This document shows, in pieces, positions 35,526 to 44,572 of a stretch of 64,000 bases of DNA. The stretch spans positions 124,001 to 188,000 of the forward strand of contig CAWBMS010000013.1 in assembly GCA_963790045.1 (NCBI GenBank). The letters are read 5' to 3'. Position numbers and translations under genes: made by a program. This stretch comes from DATKMP01 sp963790045 (lineage in GTDB: Bacteria > Bacteroidota > Ignavibacteria > UBA10030). The first letter of the stretch is position 1. The number at the start of each line of letters is the position of its first letter. The notes under the pieces were generated by a model. It was not told where the DNA came from and ran no database searches. It saw only the letters and a program-made list of their open reading frames with translations.

Positions 35526-36342
35526 CAATTTGTGTAAGAAAACTATCTTGTTCCTTTCCAATTGCGACTATTTCGCTATCACGTGCAAGCATATACATGC
35601 TATTTATAATACCAAGAAGTTCAATCAACATACCTGATGCAACAAATGCAAAAACGACTTTGTTATCATCTGAGGTTAGTAGTGGGAATATATAATCGTC
35701 TGCCTTGGTAAAATATAGGGGCAATAATATTCCCGTGTTTGAATGCAATATGTTTGATGCTTGTTTATAGATTGGTTCATATAGCCACAGTTCATTGGGA
35801 GTATCTTTTAATAGTTGATAAATAGTCTTTTGTGGCCACCAAGTGCTATTGTTTGCATTAGATTTATATTCTTTTTCAAGTTCCTCCCCAATCGTTATAG
35901 AGATTTTCTTTAACTCATCAATATAATATCGAATACTTTGTTCATTTTGAATTTCGTCTTTAAGATAATCTTTTGAACTATAGTCGTTTTTTTCTTTTCG
36001 TAAATGATCAATTCCTTGATTATCACTTCGTAAATATTGAATGACATTGAGAAATGTGGTTTCTTGTTGATAGTTCGATATTCGAAATAGTTTCACCCTG
36101 ATTTCAAATAAAGATCGTAGTAAAACAGCGCTATCCTCAGAATATCCCTCATGGATCAATAACAACAAGGCATTATATGTTCGTATGTATTTAGTGAGAA
36201 ATGCATACGGAAATACATTTTTATATTGTTCTCTATTCGCTTCTTCAAGAGATATTTTTTCTGGAAGATATGTTTGAGCTATTGAAGATACTTTCTTTAA
36301 AAAATCATATTGAACATTCGTAATTTCGACATTACCTTTCAT
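35485..36342 (-). CDS. DUF5677-family protein
   Basis: The 285-residue protein is helical and AT-rich in codon use compared with the core genes, suggesting transfer. The pattern 'YIRTYNALLLLIHEGYSEDSAVLLRSLFEIRVKLFRI' near residue 65-95, and 'LYEPIYKQASNILHSNTG' further on, match DUF5677. The function of the family is unknown; members are often in accessory regions. It is convergent with the toxin-antitoxin pair. Confidence 0.7.
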   Translation of the reverse strand: MKGNVEITNVQYDFLKKVSSIAQTYLPEKISLEEANREQYKNVFPYAFLTKYIRTYNALLLLIHEGYSEDSAVLLRSLFEIRVKLFRISNYQQETTFLNVIQYLRSDNQGIDHLRKEKNDYSSKDYLKDEIQNEQSIRYYIDELKKISITIGEELEKEYKSNANNSTWWPQKTIYQLLKDTPNELWLYEPIYKQASNILHSNTGILLPLYFTKADDYIFPLLTSDDNKVVFAFVASGMLIELLGIINSMYMLARDSEIVAIGKEQDSFLTQIVTEVSANHHDFAG

Positions 36343-36430
36343 TCTTTCCGTCCTTCAAAATTTGTTTTGCAAATTATTGAATATCCCCATTGATTAAAAT
36401 ATCTTTTATAAATAAGCTCACAATTTTTAA

Positions 36431-36464
36431 AGCAAAAGGCGAGGTTGTTGCCTCGCCTTTTGCT
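36431..36464 (-). terminator. Perfect hairpin after dnaK
   Basis: AGCAAAAGGCGAGG pairs perfectly with CCTCGCCTTTTGCT around a 6-nt loop, 34 bp after the dnaK stop. The 3' flank on the minus strand is TTTAAAAATT, a weak T-tract. It is probably the terminator of the hsp20-dnaK operon. Confidence 0.7.
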
Positions 36465-36497
36465 TGTTTATCCATGTTTCATTGATGCGAAGCAGTC

Positions 36498-38462
36498 TTA
36501 TTTATCATCCACAACTTCAAAGTCAGCGTTCTCGACTTTCTTGCCGCCATCGCCGCCTTGCTGCTGTTGCTGTTCACCTTGCGGTTGTCCGCCGCCGGCA
36601 AACGGATTTTGCTGCGCTCCATCTGCGCCCGGAGGAGGCGTTTGGTTCTTCACCGACTCATACATCTTCGTCGATGCTTCACTCCAGACGTTATTGAGCA
36701 CCTCCGTCTTCGTTTTGATCTCGCTTGCATTGTTGGCCTTGATTGCTTCTTCAAGTGCCGTCGCTGCATTCTCGACCTTTGCTTTCATATCCGCCGGAAT
36801 CTTATCGCCAAAGTCTTTCAACTGCTTGCGCGTTTGGAAGACAAGGTTATCCGCCTGATTCTTTATTTCGATTTCTTCTTTGCGCTTTTTATCATCTGCG
36901 GCATGCGCCTGCGCATCGCTTTTCATTTTTTCAACTTCATCCTTGCTCAATCCGCTGGAAGAAGTGATACGGATGCTTTGTTCTTTGTTCGTCGCTTTGT
37001 CCTTTGCGGAAACATGCAGCAAACCGTTCGCATCAATATCGAACGTCACTTCGATTTGCGGAACACCGCGCGGTGAGGGTGGAATTCCATCCAGATGGAA
37101 TTGTCCAAGCGTGCGGTTATCCACTGCCATCGGACGTTCGCCTTGAAGAACATGAATTTCTACCGACGGCTGGCTATCCGCTGCCGTAGAAAATATTTCA
37201 CTCTTCTTGGTTGGGATCGTCGTGTTCGCCTGAATCATCGGCGTCATTACACCGCCAAGCGTTTCGATTCCGAGTGACAACGGCGTTACATCGAGCAGTA
37301 ACACATCGGTTACTTCACCGGTCAACACACCGCCTTGAATTGCTGCACCAACGGCAACCACTTCATCAGGATTGACGCCTTTGTGTCCTTCTTTGCCGAA
37401 TAGTTTTTTTACTAATTCCTGAACAGCAGGCACGCGCGTCATACCGCCGACCAAAATGATTTCATCAATTTGATTCGGGGAAAGCCCTGCATCGTGCAAT
37501 GCCTTTTCTACCGGAGGCACACAGCGCTGAATGAGATCATCAACAAGCTGTTCGAACTTGGAACGCGTGAGCGTTAAGTTCAAATGCTTCGGCCCATCTG
37601 CCGTTGCCGTGATAAACGGCAAATTGATTTCCGTTTGCGAAAGCTGCGACAATTCCATCTTCGCTTTTTCCGCAGCTTCACGCAAACGCTGCAATGCCAT
37701 CGGATCTTTGCGAAGGTCGATGCCTTCAGTTTTCTTAAATTCGTCTGCAATGTATTCCAGCACACGCATATCGAAGTTATCGCCGCCAAGGTGCGTATCA
37801 CCATTGGTGGATTTTACTTCAAACACGCCGTCGCCTAATTCAAGCACAGAAATATCGAACGTTCCACCGCCAAGATCGAACACCGCTACTTTTGCGTCTT
37901 TGTTTTTCTTATCCATGCCGTACGCAAGCGCTGCTGCGGTCGGCTCGTTGATAATACGGCGGACATTCAACCCGGCAATTTCGCCGGCTTCTTTTGTCGC
38001 CTGACGCTGCGCATCATTAAAGTATGCGGGAACCGTAATGACTGCCTCGGTAATTTTTGTTCCAAGATAATCTTCCGCGGTCTGTTTCATCTTCTGCAAG
38101 ATCATTGAAGAAATCTCTGGAGGTGAATACTTCCGTCCGTCAATTTCTACACGCGCCGTGTTGTTATCACCGGCAACCACTTTGTACGGAACGAGTTTCA
38201 TCTCTTCATTCACTTCATTGAAGAACCGTCCCATAAATCGTTTGATCGAATAGATCGTATTCTGTGAATTCGTGACCGCCTGCCGCTTTGCCGCAGCGCC
38301 TACCAATCGCTCGCCGGATTTAGGAAATCCGACAATCGACGGTGTGGTGCGTGCACCTTCCGGATTGGCGATGACAACGGGATCGCTGCCTTCCATCACC
38401 GCAACGACCGAGTTCGTGGTCCCGAGGTCGATGCCAATTATTTTACCTGCATTACCAGCCAT
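36498..38462 (-). CDS. dnaK: Molecular chaperone DnaK (Hsp70)
   Basis: DnaK is the ATP-driven chaperone that cooperates with DnaJ/GrpE and ClpB. The 654-residue product has the phosphate loop 'IGIDLGTTNSVVAV', 'VAVFDLGGGTFDISVLELG', the adenosine motif 'ILVGGMTRVPAVQELV', the substrate-binding domain ('LLLDVTPLSLGIETLGGVMTP') and a Gly/Gln-rich tail ending in the acidic 'FEVVDDK'. AAAGGAG lies about 7 nt before the ATG. It is the last gene after three hsp20 genes on the same strand; dnaJ and grpE are not adjacent. Confidence 0.97.
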   Translation of the reverse strand: MAGNAGKIIGIDLGTTNSVVAVMEGSDPVVIANPEGARTTPSIVGFPKSGERLVGAAAKRQAVTNSQNTIYSIKRFMGRFFNEVNEEMKLVPYKVVAGDNNTARVEIDGRKYSPPEISSMILQKMKQTAEDYLGTKITEAVITVPAYFNDAQRQATKEAGEIAGLNVRRIINEPTAAALAYGMDKKNKDAKVAVFDLGGGTFDISVLELGDGVFEVKSTNGDTHLGGDNFDMRVLEYIADEFKKTEGIDLRKDPMALQRLREAAEKAKMELSQLSQTEINLPFITATADGPKHLNLTLTRSKFEQLVDDLIQRCVPPVEKALHDAGLSPNQIDEIILVGGMTRVPAVQELVKKLFGKEGHKGVNPDEVVAVGAAIQGGVLTGEVTDVLLLDVTPLSLGIETLGGVMTPMIQANTTIPTKKSEIFSTAADSQPSVEIHVLQGERPMAVDNRTLGQFHLDGIPPSPRGVPQIEVTFDIDANGLLHVSAKDKATNKEQSIRITSSSGLSKDEVEKMKSDAQAHAADDKKRKEEIEIKNQADNLVFQTRKQLKDFGDKIPADMKAKVENAATALEEAIKANNASEIKTKTEVLNNVWSEASTKMYESVKNQTPPPGADGAQQNPFAGGGQPQGEQQQQQGGDGGKKVENADFEVVDDK

Positions 38463-38593
38463 TATGTTTCTCCTTTACTTCTCTTGCAGCTTGTTGCTGC
38501 ACTGTGGAATAATGCGTCAGCGAGCCGGATTGATTCCACTCCAATCCAAGCCCGCCGACACGTTGATCGATCATTCGCCTCACGGCGAATTTG

Positions 38594-39059
38594 TTATTTA
38601 ACTTTTACTTCAATTTGTTTCGGTTTTGCTTCTTCCGCTTTCGGCAGCGTGACGGTTAAGATGCCGTCTTTATACTGCGCTTCGATGTTTTCATTCTTCA
38701 CGGTTGTGGGAAGCGTGAAGGACCGCTGAAACGAACCGTAACTCCGTTCAACCCGGTGATAGTTTTCTTTCTTCGTTTCCTTTTCCTGCTTCTTCTCGCC
38801 GCGAATACTGAGAATGTTGGACTCCAGCGTAATCTTCACTTCATCTTTATTGACGCCGGGCAGTTCCACCTTCACAACATATTCATTGTCGTGTTCGGCA
38901 ATATCGACCGCCGGGGACCATGCTGCAAACGCAACATCATCATCCTGCGTGCCTCGGAAAAAGCTGTCGAACATATTGTTCATTTCCCTCTGAAGTCCGA
39001 AAAGACCAGAGGGCCACGCGGTCAATTCACGCGTTGGATTCCATCGGTCCTAGTGACAT
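38594..39059 (-). CDS. Small heat-shock protein (Hsp20 family), frame broken near the start
   Basis: The alpha-crystallin domain ('AWSPAVDIAEHDNEYVVKVELPGVNKDEVKITLESNILSIRGEKK' to 'YKDGILTVTLPKAEEAKPKQIEVKVK') is complete. ATG at 39059 has AGAGGT 6 nt upstream and begins M-S-L-G. One extra base near 39045 then shifts the frame; without it the sequence reads RWNPTRELTAWPSGLFGLQ, a normal Hsp20 N-terminus. The total is about 154 residues. Without correction, translation would need the TTG at 39025 with no ribosome-binding site. These proteins hold unfolding clients for DnaK/ClpB. Confidence 0.85.
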
Positions 39060-39090
39060 AATCGTACCTCTCTTTTAATAAGTTAATGAT

Positions 39091-39489
39091 TTATTGGATT
39101 TGTATTTCACGCGCCTTCACATGTTCTGTTTTCGGCAGCGTGATAGTTAACACACCGTTTTCATATTGCGCATCAATCGCATCGTGATTGACGCCATTGC
39201 CAAGATTGAATTCGCGAACATAATTCTTGCGTCCAATTTCGCTGAAGAACACTTTCGCATCTTCACCGTACTGAGCACCAACGGTTCCGCGAACGGTCAG
39301 CCGGTTCGGTTCGATGCTCAACTTAATTTCTTCTTTGGATGAGCCCGGCATATCGAGTTTCACGACAAACGCATCCGCCGTTTCATAAATATCGGCAACC
39401 GGTTCCACTGTTCGTTCTTGTTGATGCTTCGTCGCCGCATCGGAGCAGCACTGCATCATTGCATTCGTTATTTTCTCCATGACATTCAT
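39091..39489 (-). CDS. Small heat-shock protein (Hsp20 family), second paralogue
   Basis: The 132-residue product has a short N-terminal arm (MNVMEKITNAMMQCCSDAA) and an alpha-crystallin domain ('VEPVADIYETADAFVVKLDMPGSSKEEIKLSIEPNRLTVRG', 'YENGVLTITLPKTEHVKAREIQIQ'). The C-terminal 'I-x-I' anchor motif appears as IQI. The Cys-Cys pair in the arm is unusual. It lies between two other hsp20 genes, 7 bp from the upstream one. Confidence 0.9.
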   Translation of the reverse strand: MNVMEKITNAMMQCCSDAATKHQQERTVEPVADIYETADAFVVKLDMPGSSKEEIKLSIEPNRLTVRGTVGAQYGEDAKVFFSEIGRKNYVREFNLGNGVNHDAIDAQYENGVLTITLPKTEHVKAREIQIQ

Positions 39490-39496
39490 TCCTTTC

Positions 39497-39901
39497 TTAC
39501 TTCACCTCGATGGTATGCGGTTTCGCTTCTTCTGCTTTCGGCAGCACCACACGCAGCACACCGTTGTTCAACTCCGCGCTGATCTTTTCCGTATCGACGG
39601 CATGCTCAAACTCAAACGAGCGGCTAAAGTTACGGACGCGCATTTCATTCAACAGCACATTCGCTTCGTTCGGCAATTCATATTGCTTGCGCTCGCCGCT
39701 GATGGTCAGCACGCTATTTTCAAATTTAATTTTCACATCTTCCTTTTTCACGCCCGGCAATTCCGCCAGCACAACCGTTTCATGTTCTTGCTCGGAAATA
39801 TCCACGGCGGGATAGGAGATGCGTTCTGGGAAATAATCTGTTGCACAAAAATCGTTCATCAGGTTATCAAACGTTCTCGGAACATCAAATGGTACTAACA
39901 T
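39497..39901 (-). CDS. Small heat-shock protein (Hsp20 family), first gene of the cluster
   Basis: The 134-residue protein has the alpha-crystallin domain ('ISYPAVDISEQEHETVVLAELPGVKKEDVKIKFENSVLTISGERK', 'LNNGVLRVVLPKAEEAKPHTIEVK') and an N-terminal arm MLVPFDVPRTFDNLMNDF. It is clearly a different paralogue from the two downstream genes. AAGGAG is present just before the ATG. It heads the hsp20-hsp20-hsp20-dnaK cluster. A sigma-54-like -24/-12 element lies about 55 bp upstream. Confidence 0.9.
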   Translation of the reverse strand: MLVPFDVPRTFDNLMNDFCATDYFPERISYPAVDISEQEHETVVLAELPGVKKEDVKIKFENSVLTISGERKQYELPNEANVLLNEMRVRNFSRSFEFEHAVDTEKISAELNNGVLRVVLPKAEEAKPHTIEVK

Positions 39902-39955
39902 TGTTCTATCTCCTTAAAATTTTTGATTTTGTTTTTTCTAACTGATGCTATTAAC

Positions 39956-39970
39956 TCAATCGCCGTGCCA
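39956..39970 (-). promoter_or_regulatory. Sigma-54-like -24/-12 element upstream of hsp20 genes
   Basis: On the minus strand the sequence reads TGGCAC, five bases, then TTGA. The consensus is TGGCAC-N5-TTGC, so only the last base differs. A start about 12 bp downstream would leave a 5' leader of about 45 nt to the first hsp20 ATG. This rests on motif match only. Confidence 0.35.
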
Positions 39971-40106
39971 GTCAATGAAACACTGATTTCAGAAAAATTT
40001 CGGCACTCCCAAAACATCGTGTCGGCAATGTGTCAGTTCGTCTGCCATTAGTTCCGCATTTGCTAACCGCATATTGGCAGAACATCGGCAAAATTTGCGG
40101 CACAGT

Positions 40107-40156
40107 AACCTTGTCAAGGTTCAAAATGTTTCAACGCAAGCAACCTTGACAAGGTT
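40107..40156. repeat. Inverted repeat, AACCTTGTCAAGGTT family
   Basis: AACCTTGTCAAGGTT (40107-40121) and AACCTTGACAAGGTT (40142-40156) are each palindromic and are inverted copies of one another. The arms match the element at 718-767. Confidence 0.75.
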
Positions 40157-40405
40157 TGCTTCGCTGCATCTGCAAGGACACATTACAATTACCATTGCAT
40201 CTTTCGTGTTGGAGTGTTAAAGTACATACAAGCTTCACCAAAACAGTTTTAATTTTTTTACGGGCATTGCGGTATGGTAGAAAAAGTGATTGCGAATTTA
40301 TTTCAAGAAATAATTTATAATATCGATAATTCATGTGCTATATGCATGATAGATATGCAATGTCTATCTAATTACTATTTGGGCAATCTTTAATTAGAAT
40401 ACAAG

Positions 40406-41248
40406 ATGCGTTATTCAATTTACTTTCTTTTATTAGCTGGACTCAGCAATATGGATTGCAGTGTCACACAAAACTGTGAGAGGAATCTTTCCATTTTCAA
40501 GAGATCCATATCGGTCGTATGTGCGACACCACTTGATGCACCAGCAAAAATAGATCATACTCTTGGCACTGGAATTAACTTCATATACAAAGACCGGATA
40601 TGGTTTCTTACCTGCAGACATGTCATTGATCCTGAATTAAATAAATCAAAAGTCCAATTCTTTTTAAAAATTCGATATAAAGACAGCTGTTCCTTGAATA
40701 GCGCTCTTTTCACCTTTAAAGATTCAACTAATTTACGATTCCACCCCGATGATATCGATGATAAAACTCGGGATATTGCTTTGTACTATTTCGACCATAT
40801 TTTAAAGATGCCAGAAAAATATAATTTTTTGGAATTGCCTTTGGAGGCAAACTTCCCACCATTAAATGATGGCGATGATTTATTAATACTTGGTTACCCT
40901 AAGAATAATCTCTCATATGATGTAATTTACAATAATGAGAGAGAACTTCCGTTTAAGAATTTACGAGCCAAGTTTTTGTCATATATATCAGATGCTAAAC
41001 CAATAAACTACAATAAGACAGTAATAGAACAAAATCATGCAACTATCGATATAAGTGAAGATTTAAGTGGAATGAGTGGGGGGTTGGTTCTTGTGCGACA
41101 TGGAACTGACTACGTTCCGGTAGGCATGGTTACCGGTGGTGGAAATGGAAGAGTTATTAACTCGAAAGAATCAGATACAACAAAGATTAATTTTATAAAT
41201 TTTGTCCACTTGAAGTACCTTTATGACCTTTTAAGATATACCAAATAA
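40406..41248 (+). CDS. Secreted trypsin-like serine protease
   Basis: The 280-residue product has a probable N-terminal export signal (MRYSIYFLLLAGLSN). It has the trypsin-like catalytic triad in order: His in 'WFLTCRHVID', Asp in 'TRDIALYYFD' and Ser in 'LSGMSGGLVLV' (G-x-S-G-G). A 'GTGINFIYKD' strand precedes the His, as in chymotrypsin-fold enzymes. Codon use is AT-rich compared with the core genes. It stands alone next to repeats and is a likely acquired gene. Substrate unknown. Confidence 0.8.
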   Translation: MRYSIYFLLLAGLSNMDCSVTQNCERNLSIFKRSISVVCATPLDAPAKIDHTLGTGINFIYKDRIWFLTCRHVIDPELNKSKVQFFLKIRYKDSCSLNSALFTFKDSTNLRFHPDDIDDKTRDIALYYFDHILKMPEKYNFLELPLEANFPPLNDGDDLLILGYPKNNLSYDVIYNNERELPFKNLRAKFLSYISDAKPINYNKTVIEQNHATIDISEDLSGMSGGLVLVRHGTDYVPVGMVTGGGNGRVINSKESDTTKINFINFVHLKYLYDLLRYTK

Positions 41249-41431
41249 TATGAGTAAAGCTCAACTTCCCAATATTTCATTGTACAAATTGAGATCAGAT
41301 AAGGTTGCCTGACCATTTTAAAAAAAGCTGAAAGCCATCGTCTTCACTCCCCAGCTTGCTTTTCCTCTGCATTTTCGGTATTGTATTTCGTAAATGATAG
41401 ACAACTTTTATTCACTCTTCCGAACATAATT

Positions 41432-42988
41432 ATGAAACGACTTCTGATTTTAATTTTCCCTTTTGCCTTCGTTCTTGCGCAAAACATCGATCCGGCAGCG
41501 CTGACGGGATATCAAACCATTCAAACCACAGAATTATATTCACGGTTATCTGTTCTCACGGCGGATAGTCTGGAAGGACGCGAGACATCGTATCTGGGCC
41601 AGCACAAAGCTGCGCAGTACATTGCGCGTGAGTTTCAGCAATTCCATCTCAAACCCCTTGGCGACAGCGGAACATATTTTCAACATTTCAATGTCACCGC
41701 AACGGGAATGGATTCCGCAACAAACATCGTTACAACCGTTGGCAGTACATCGAAAACATTTCATTGGGGAACAGATTTTATCGGCGGGCCGGTGTTCGAT
41801 ACAACCGTCTCCGGCAAAGTTGCGTTCATCGGTTTTACCGACAGTGAATTGGACGAAGCAGCAAAAGAAAAATTAGCAGGACGCATATTGTTCGTGTTCA
41901 TCGGAAAGCGGCGATATGCCGATGATACTTCGCGTGCACTCCTCCTGCAACGCTTATATGCCTTGCGCCGTGAATCATCTGCGGCAGCCATTCTTATGAT
42001 AACCGATGAAGAAGGCCCGGCATCGTTTCTGCTTGTCCGTTCGCTGCTGTGGGATATGGGCACCGATAAAGCCATTATCAAAATGCCGGATACGATGAAA
42101 CCGGTGCAGCAGCTCAGCATTCGGTTTATTGTTTCCGCAGAACTTGCACAAACGATTCTTCAAGGCAGCGGCGTTTCACTACAACAGTTTCGCAGCGCGG
42201 CAGAAAAAGAAAATGGATTTTCACCGTTATTCTTGGACAATGTTACCGTAACAGTGAATAGTAAATCGATCCATGAAATACGCCAGACAGAGAATGTTGT
42301 CGGATTGTTAGAAGGCAACGACCCCCAACTCAAGAACGAAGTCGTGGTCATCAGCGCGCATCACGATCATCTTGGAAAAGATTTAGCGGGAAATATTTAT
42401 CACGGCGCAGATGATGACGGATCGGGGACAACATCACTCATGGATTTAGCGGAAGCATTCAGCAATAATCCTATTAAGCCGAAGCGCAGCATTCTTTTCC
42501 TTTCGGTGACCGGCGAAGAAAAAGGATTGTTTGGTTCGACATTTTATACCAATCACCCCATCATCCCGCTGGAACATACTTTTACCGATTTGAACATCGA
42601 TATGATTGGACGCACGGATGATTTACATCAGGATCGTCCGGCACTGAATTATGTGTATGTCATCGGTTCGGATAAAATCAGTCCGCAGCTTGACAGTTTA
42701 TTGAACGCTGCCAACAAAGAATCCGAGAACATCGATCTCAATTACAAGTACAATGATGAAAACGATCCGGAACAATATTATAGGCGCAGCGATCATTACA
42801 ATTTCGCCAAGCACAATGTGCCGGTTGTCTTTTTCTTCACCGGCAACCATAAAGATTATCATAAACCGACCGATACGATTGATAAAATTCAATTCGATAA
42901 AATGATCAAGATCGATCATGTTATATACGATCTTGCATGGAAGTTGGGCAACCTTGAACATCCGCTCGTGAAACCGTTTGCTCAATAA
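41432..42988 (+). CDS. Secreted M28-family zinc peptidase
   Basis: ATG at 41432 gives a clear signal peptide (MKRLLILIFPFAFVLAQ); an upstream open extension does not. The 518-residue protein has a protease-associated-like insert (about 110-260). The M28 di-zinc ligands are 'VISAHHDHLG' (His), 'HGADDDGSG' (Asp), 'VTGEEKGLFGS' (catalytic Glu and Glu ligand), 'NIDMIGR' (Asp) and 'DYHKPTDT' (His). Such enzymes are aminopeptidases acting outside the cytoplasm. birA begins 1 bp after the stop. Confidence 0.9.
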   Translation: MKRLLILIFPFAFVLAQNIDPAALTGYQTIQTTELYSRLSVLTADSLEGRETSYLGQHKAAQYIAREFQQFHLKPLGDSGTYFQHFNVTATGMDSATNIVTTVGSTSKTFHWGTDFIGGPVFDTTVSGKVAFIGFTDSELDEAAKEKLAGRILFVFIGKRRYADDTSRALLLQRLYALRRESSAAAILMITDEEGPASFLLVRSLLWDMGTDKAIIKMPDTMKPVQQLSIRFIVSAELAQTILQGSGVSLQQFRSAAEKENGFSPLFLDNVTVTVNSKSIHEIRQTENVVGLLEGNDPQLKNEVVVISAHHDHLGKDLAGNIYHGADDDGSGTTSLMDLAEAFSNNPIKPKRSILFLSVTGEEKGLFGSTFYTNHPIIPLEHTFTDLNIDMIGRTDDLHQDRPALNYVYVIGSDKISPQLDSLLNAANKESENIDLNYKYNDENDPEQYYRRSDHYNFAKHNVPVVFFFTGNHKDYHKPTDTIDKIQFDKMIKIDHVIYDLAWKLGNLEHPLVKPFAQ

Positions 42989-42989
42989 G

Positions 42990-43775
42990 ATGCTTTCCAA
43001 AACCGAACTTCAACACGATCTTTATACGAACATCATTGGAAAGAAACTGTTTGTTTTTGAATCCATTGATTCTACAAACGTGTGCGCCAAGACGCTTGCC
43101 GAAGCCGGATGCGAAGAAGGAACCGTCGTCATAGCGGAAACACAAACTTCCGGTAAGGGGAGATTAGGGCGAACGTGGACATCGGAGCGCGGAATGAATT
43201 TACTTTTTTCTATCGTTCTGCGCCCAACGATGGACGCAGAACAAACGGGCATGCTTTCGTTACTCGCTGCTGTCGCAACATCAGCGGCGATTGAAGCAAC
43301 CGCCAACATCAAAACGACATGCAAATGGCCCAACGATTTGCTATTGAATCAAAAGAAATGCTGTGGGATTTTATTGGAAAGTTCATTAACTCAGGCATCG
43401 ATTCATTATGCGATTGTCGGAATTGGATTGAATGTCAACCAAACGCACTTTGAAAAAGAATTGGAACCACGCGCATCATCGCTGAAATTAGCAAGCGGAA
43501 ACGACATCGATCGCACGACGCTGTTGAAAAACATCTTTGAACATTTTGATCGATATTATACCACGGTTCACAACAACAACTGGAATGACGTGCTAAACGA
43601 TTGGCGGCGGCGCACAACAATGCTGGGAAAAGAAATAACACTGTTTCATGCCGATCAGCAAATGCACGGCGTTGCACGCGATATTACAAACGACGGCGGA
43701 TTAGTACTTGAAATGCCGACCGGCACACAGGTGTATTACGCAGGCGAAGTTTCTCTTTCACCAACTCAATCATAA
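42990..43775 (+). CDS. birA: Biotin-[acetyl-CoA-carboxylase] ligase
   Basis: BirA activates biotin with ATP and transfers it to the biotin carboxyl carrier protein. The roughly 261-residue product has 'FESIDSTNVCAKTLAEAG', the biotinyl-AMP loop 'QTSGKGRLGRTWTSERGMNLLFS' and 'CKWPNDLLLNQKKCCGILLE', followed by the C-terminal SH3-like domain. No N-terminal DNA-binding domain is present, so it is a ligase only, not a repressor. ATG at 42990 is used; a TTG 12 bp upstream is in frame. coaX follows after 5 bp. Confidence 0.93.
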   Translation: MLSKTELQHDLYTNIIGKKLFVFESIDSTNVCAKTLAEAGCEEGTVVIAETQTSGKGRLGRTWTSERGMNLLFSIVLRPTMDAEQTGMLSLLAAVATSAAIEATANIKTTCKWPNDLLLNQKKCCGILLESSLTQASIHYAIVGIGLNVNQTHFEKELEPRASSLKLASGNDIDRTTLLKNIFEHFDRYYTTVHNNNWNDVLNDWRRRTTMLGKEITLFHADQQMHGVARDITNDGGLVLEMPTGTQVYYAGEVSLSPTQS

Positions 43776-43780
43776 TTCCT

Positions 43781-44572
43781 ATGTTTCTTGCAATTGATAT
43801 CGGCAACTCTCACACTGTTTTAGGGATATATCGAAAATCGAAACTGATTTCGCATTGGCGCATTGCGAGTACTTCAGCAGTAACCGAAAAAGAACTCGCT
43901 TCGTTGAATCAAACCTTTTTTACAAAAGAAAAAATTGATTTAACGACCATCGATGACATTGGAATTTCTTCTGTCGTTCCTGATTTGACAGAAAAATATG
44001 CTGCAATATCGCAACAACTCTTTCACCGATCTCCACTCATCATTAATTCCGAATTAGAGTTAGGAATAAAAATCCACTATGAAAATCCGGCCACGCTTGG
44101 TGCCGACCGGATATGCAATACCATTGCAGGATATGCAAAATATCATGGTCCTTTAATCGTAGTTGATTTCGGAACGGCAACGACGTACGATGTGATTGCG
44201 AAGAACGGAGATTTTCTCGGCGGCGTGATTGCACCGGGAATCGGAACAATGGCCTCTGCGCTTCATCAGCGCACAGCAAAGCTTCCCAAGATCGAATTAC
44301 AATTGCCGCGTGATGTGATCGGCACAAACACGGTGAACAGCATGCAGGCAGGAATTTTATTGGGTGCAATAGATGCAGCGGCGGGAATGGTAAAACGTCT
44401 TCAAAAAAAAATAAAAAAGCGGGAGAAGAAAAAAGCAATCGTCATTGCTACCGGTGGATTTTCAGAATTTGTTACGAAACATTCCGGCATCATTCATCAT
44501 GTGGAACCATTCCTTGTGCTGGATGGCATTCGATTGATTTATGAACGGAATATAAAAAAATGCCGCCGTTGA
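43781..44572 (+). CDS. coaX: Type III pantothenate kinase
   Basis: CoaX phosphorylates pantothenate, the first step of coenzyme A synthesis. The 263-residue product has 'MFLAIDIGNSHTVLGIY' (phosphate 1), 'NPATLGADRICNTIAGYAKY' (pantothenate binding), 'LIVVDFGTATTYDVI' (phosphate 2) and 'GGVIAPGIGTMASAL'. The birA-coaX pairing is common in many phyla. A lysine-rich stretch near residue 210 (KKIKKREKKK) is unusual but in frame. Its stop abuts that of the convergent receiver gene. Confidence 0.94.
   Translation: MFLAIDIGNSHTVLGIYRKSKLISHWRIASTSAVTEKELASLNQTFFTKEKIDLTTIDDIGISSVVPDLTEKYAAISQQLFHRSPLIINSELELGIKIHYENPATLGADRICNTIAGYAKYHGPLIVVDFGTATTYDVIAKNGDFLGGVIAPGIGTMASALHQRTAKLPKIELQLPRDVIGTNTVNSMQAGILLGAIDAAAGMVKRLQKKIKKREKKKAIVIATGGFSEFVTKHSGIIHHVEPFLVLDGIRLIYERNIKKCRR

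Larger units (their letters stand above)
39902..40405. other. Intergenic region between the heat-shock cluster and the protease gene
   Basis: This region of about 500 bp has no gene. It holds the heat-shock upstream region with a sigma-54-like element (39956-39970), several scattered TGCCGA / TCGGCA words between 40000 and 40105, and an inverted repeat of the TTGTCAAGG type (40107-40156). No CIRCE element is seen. Confidence 0.5.
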
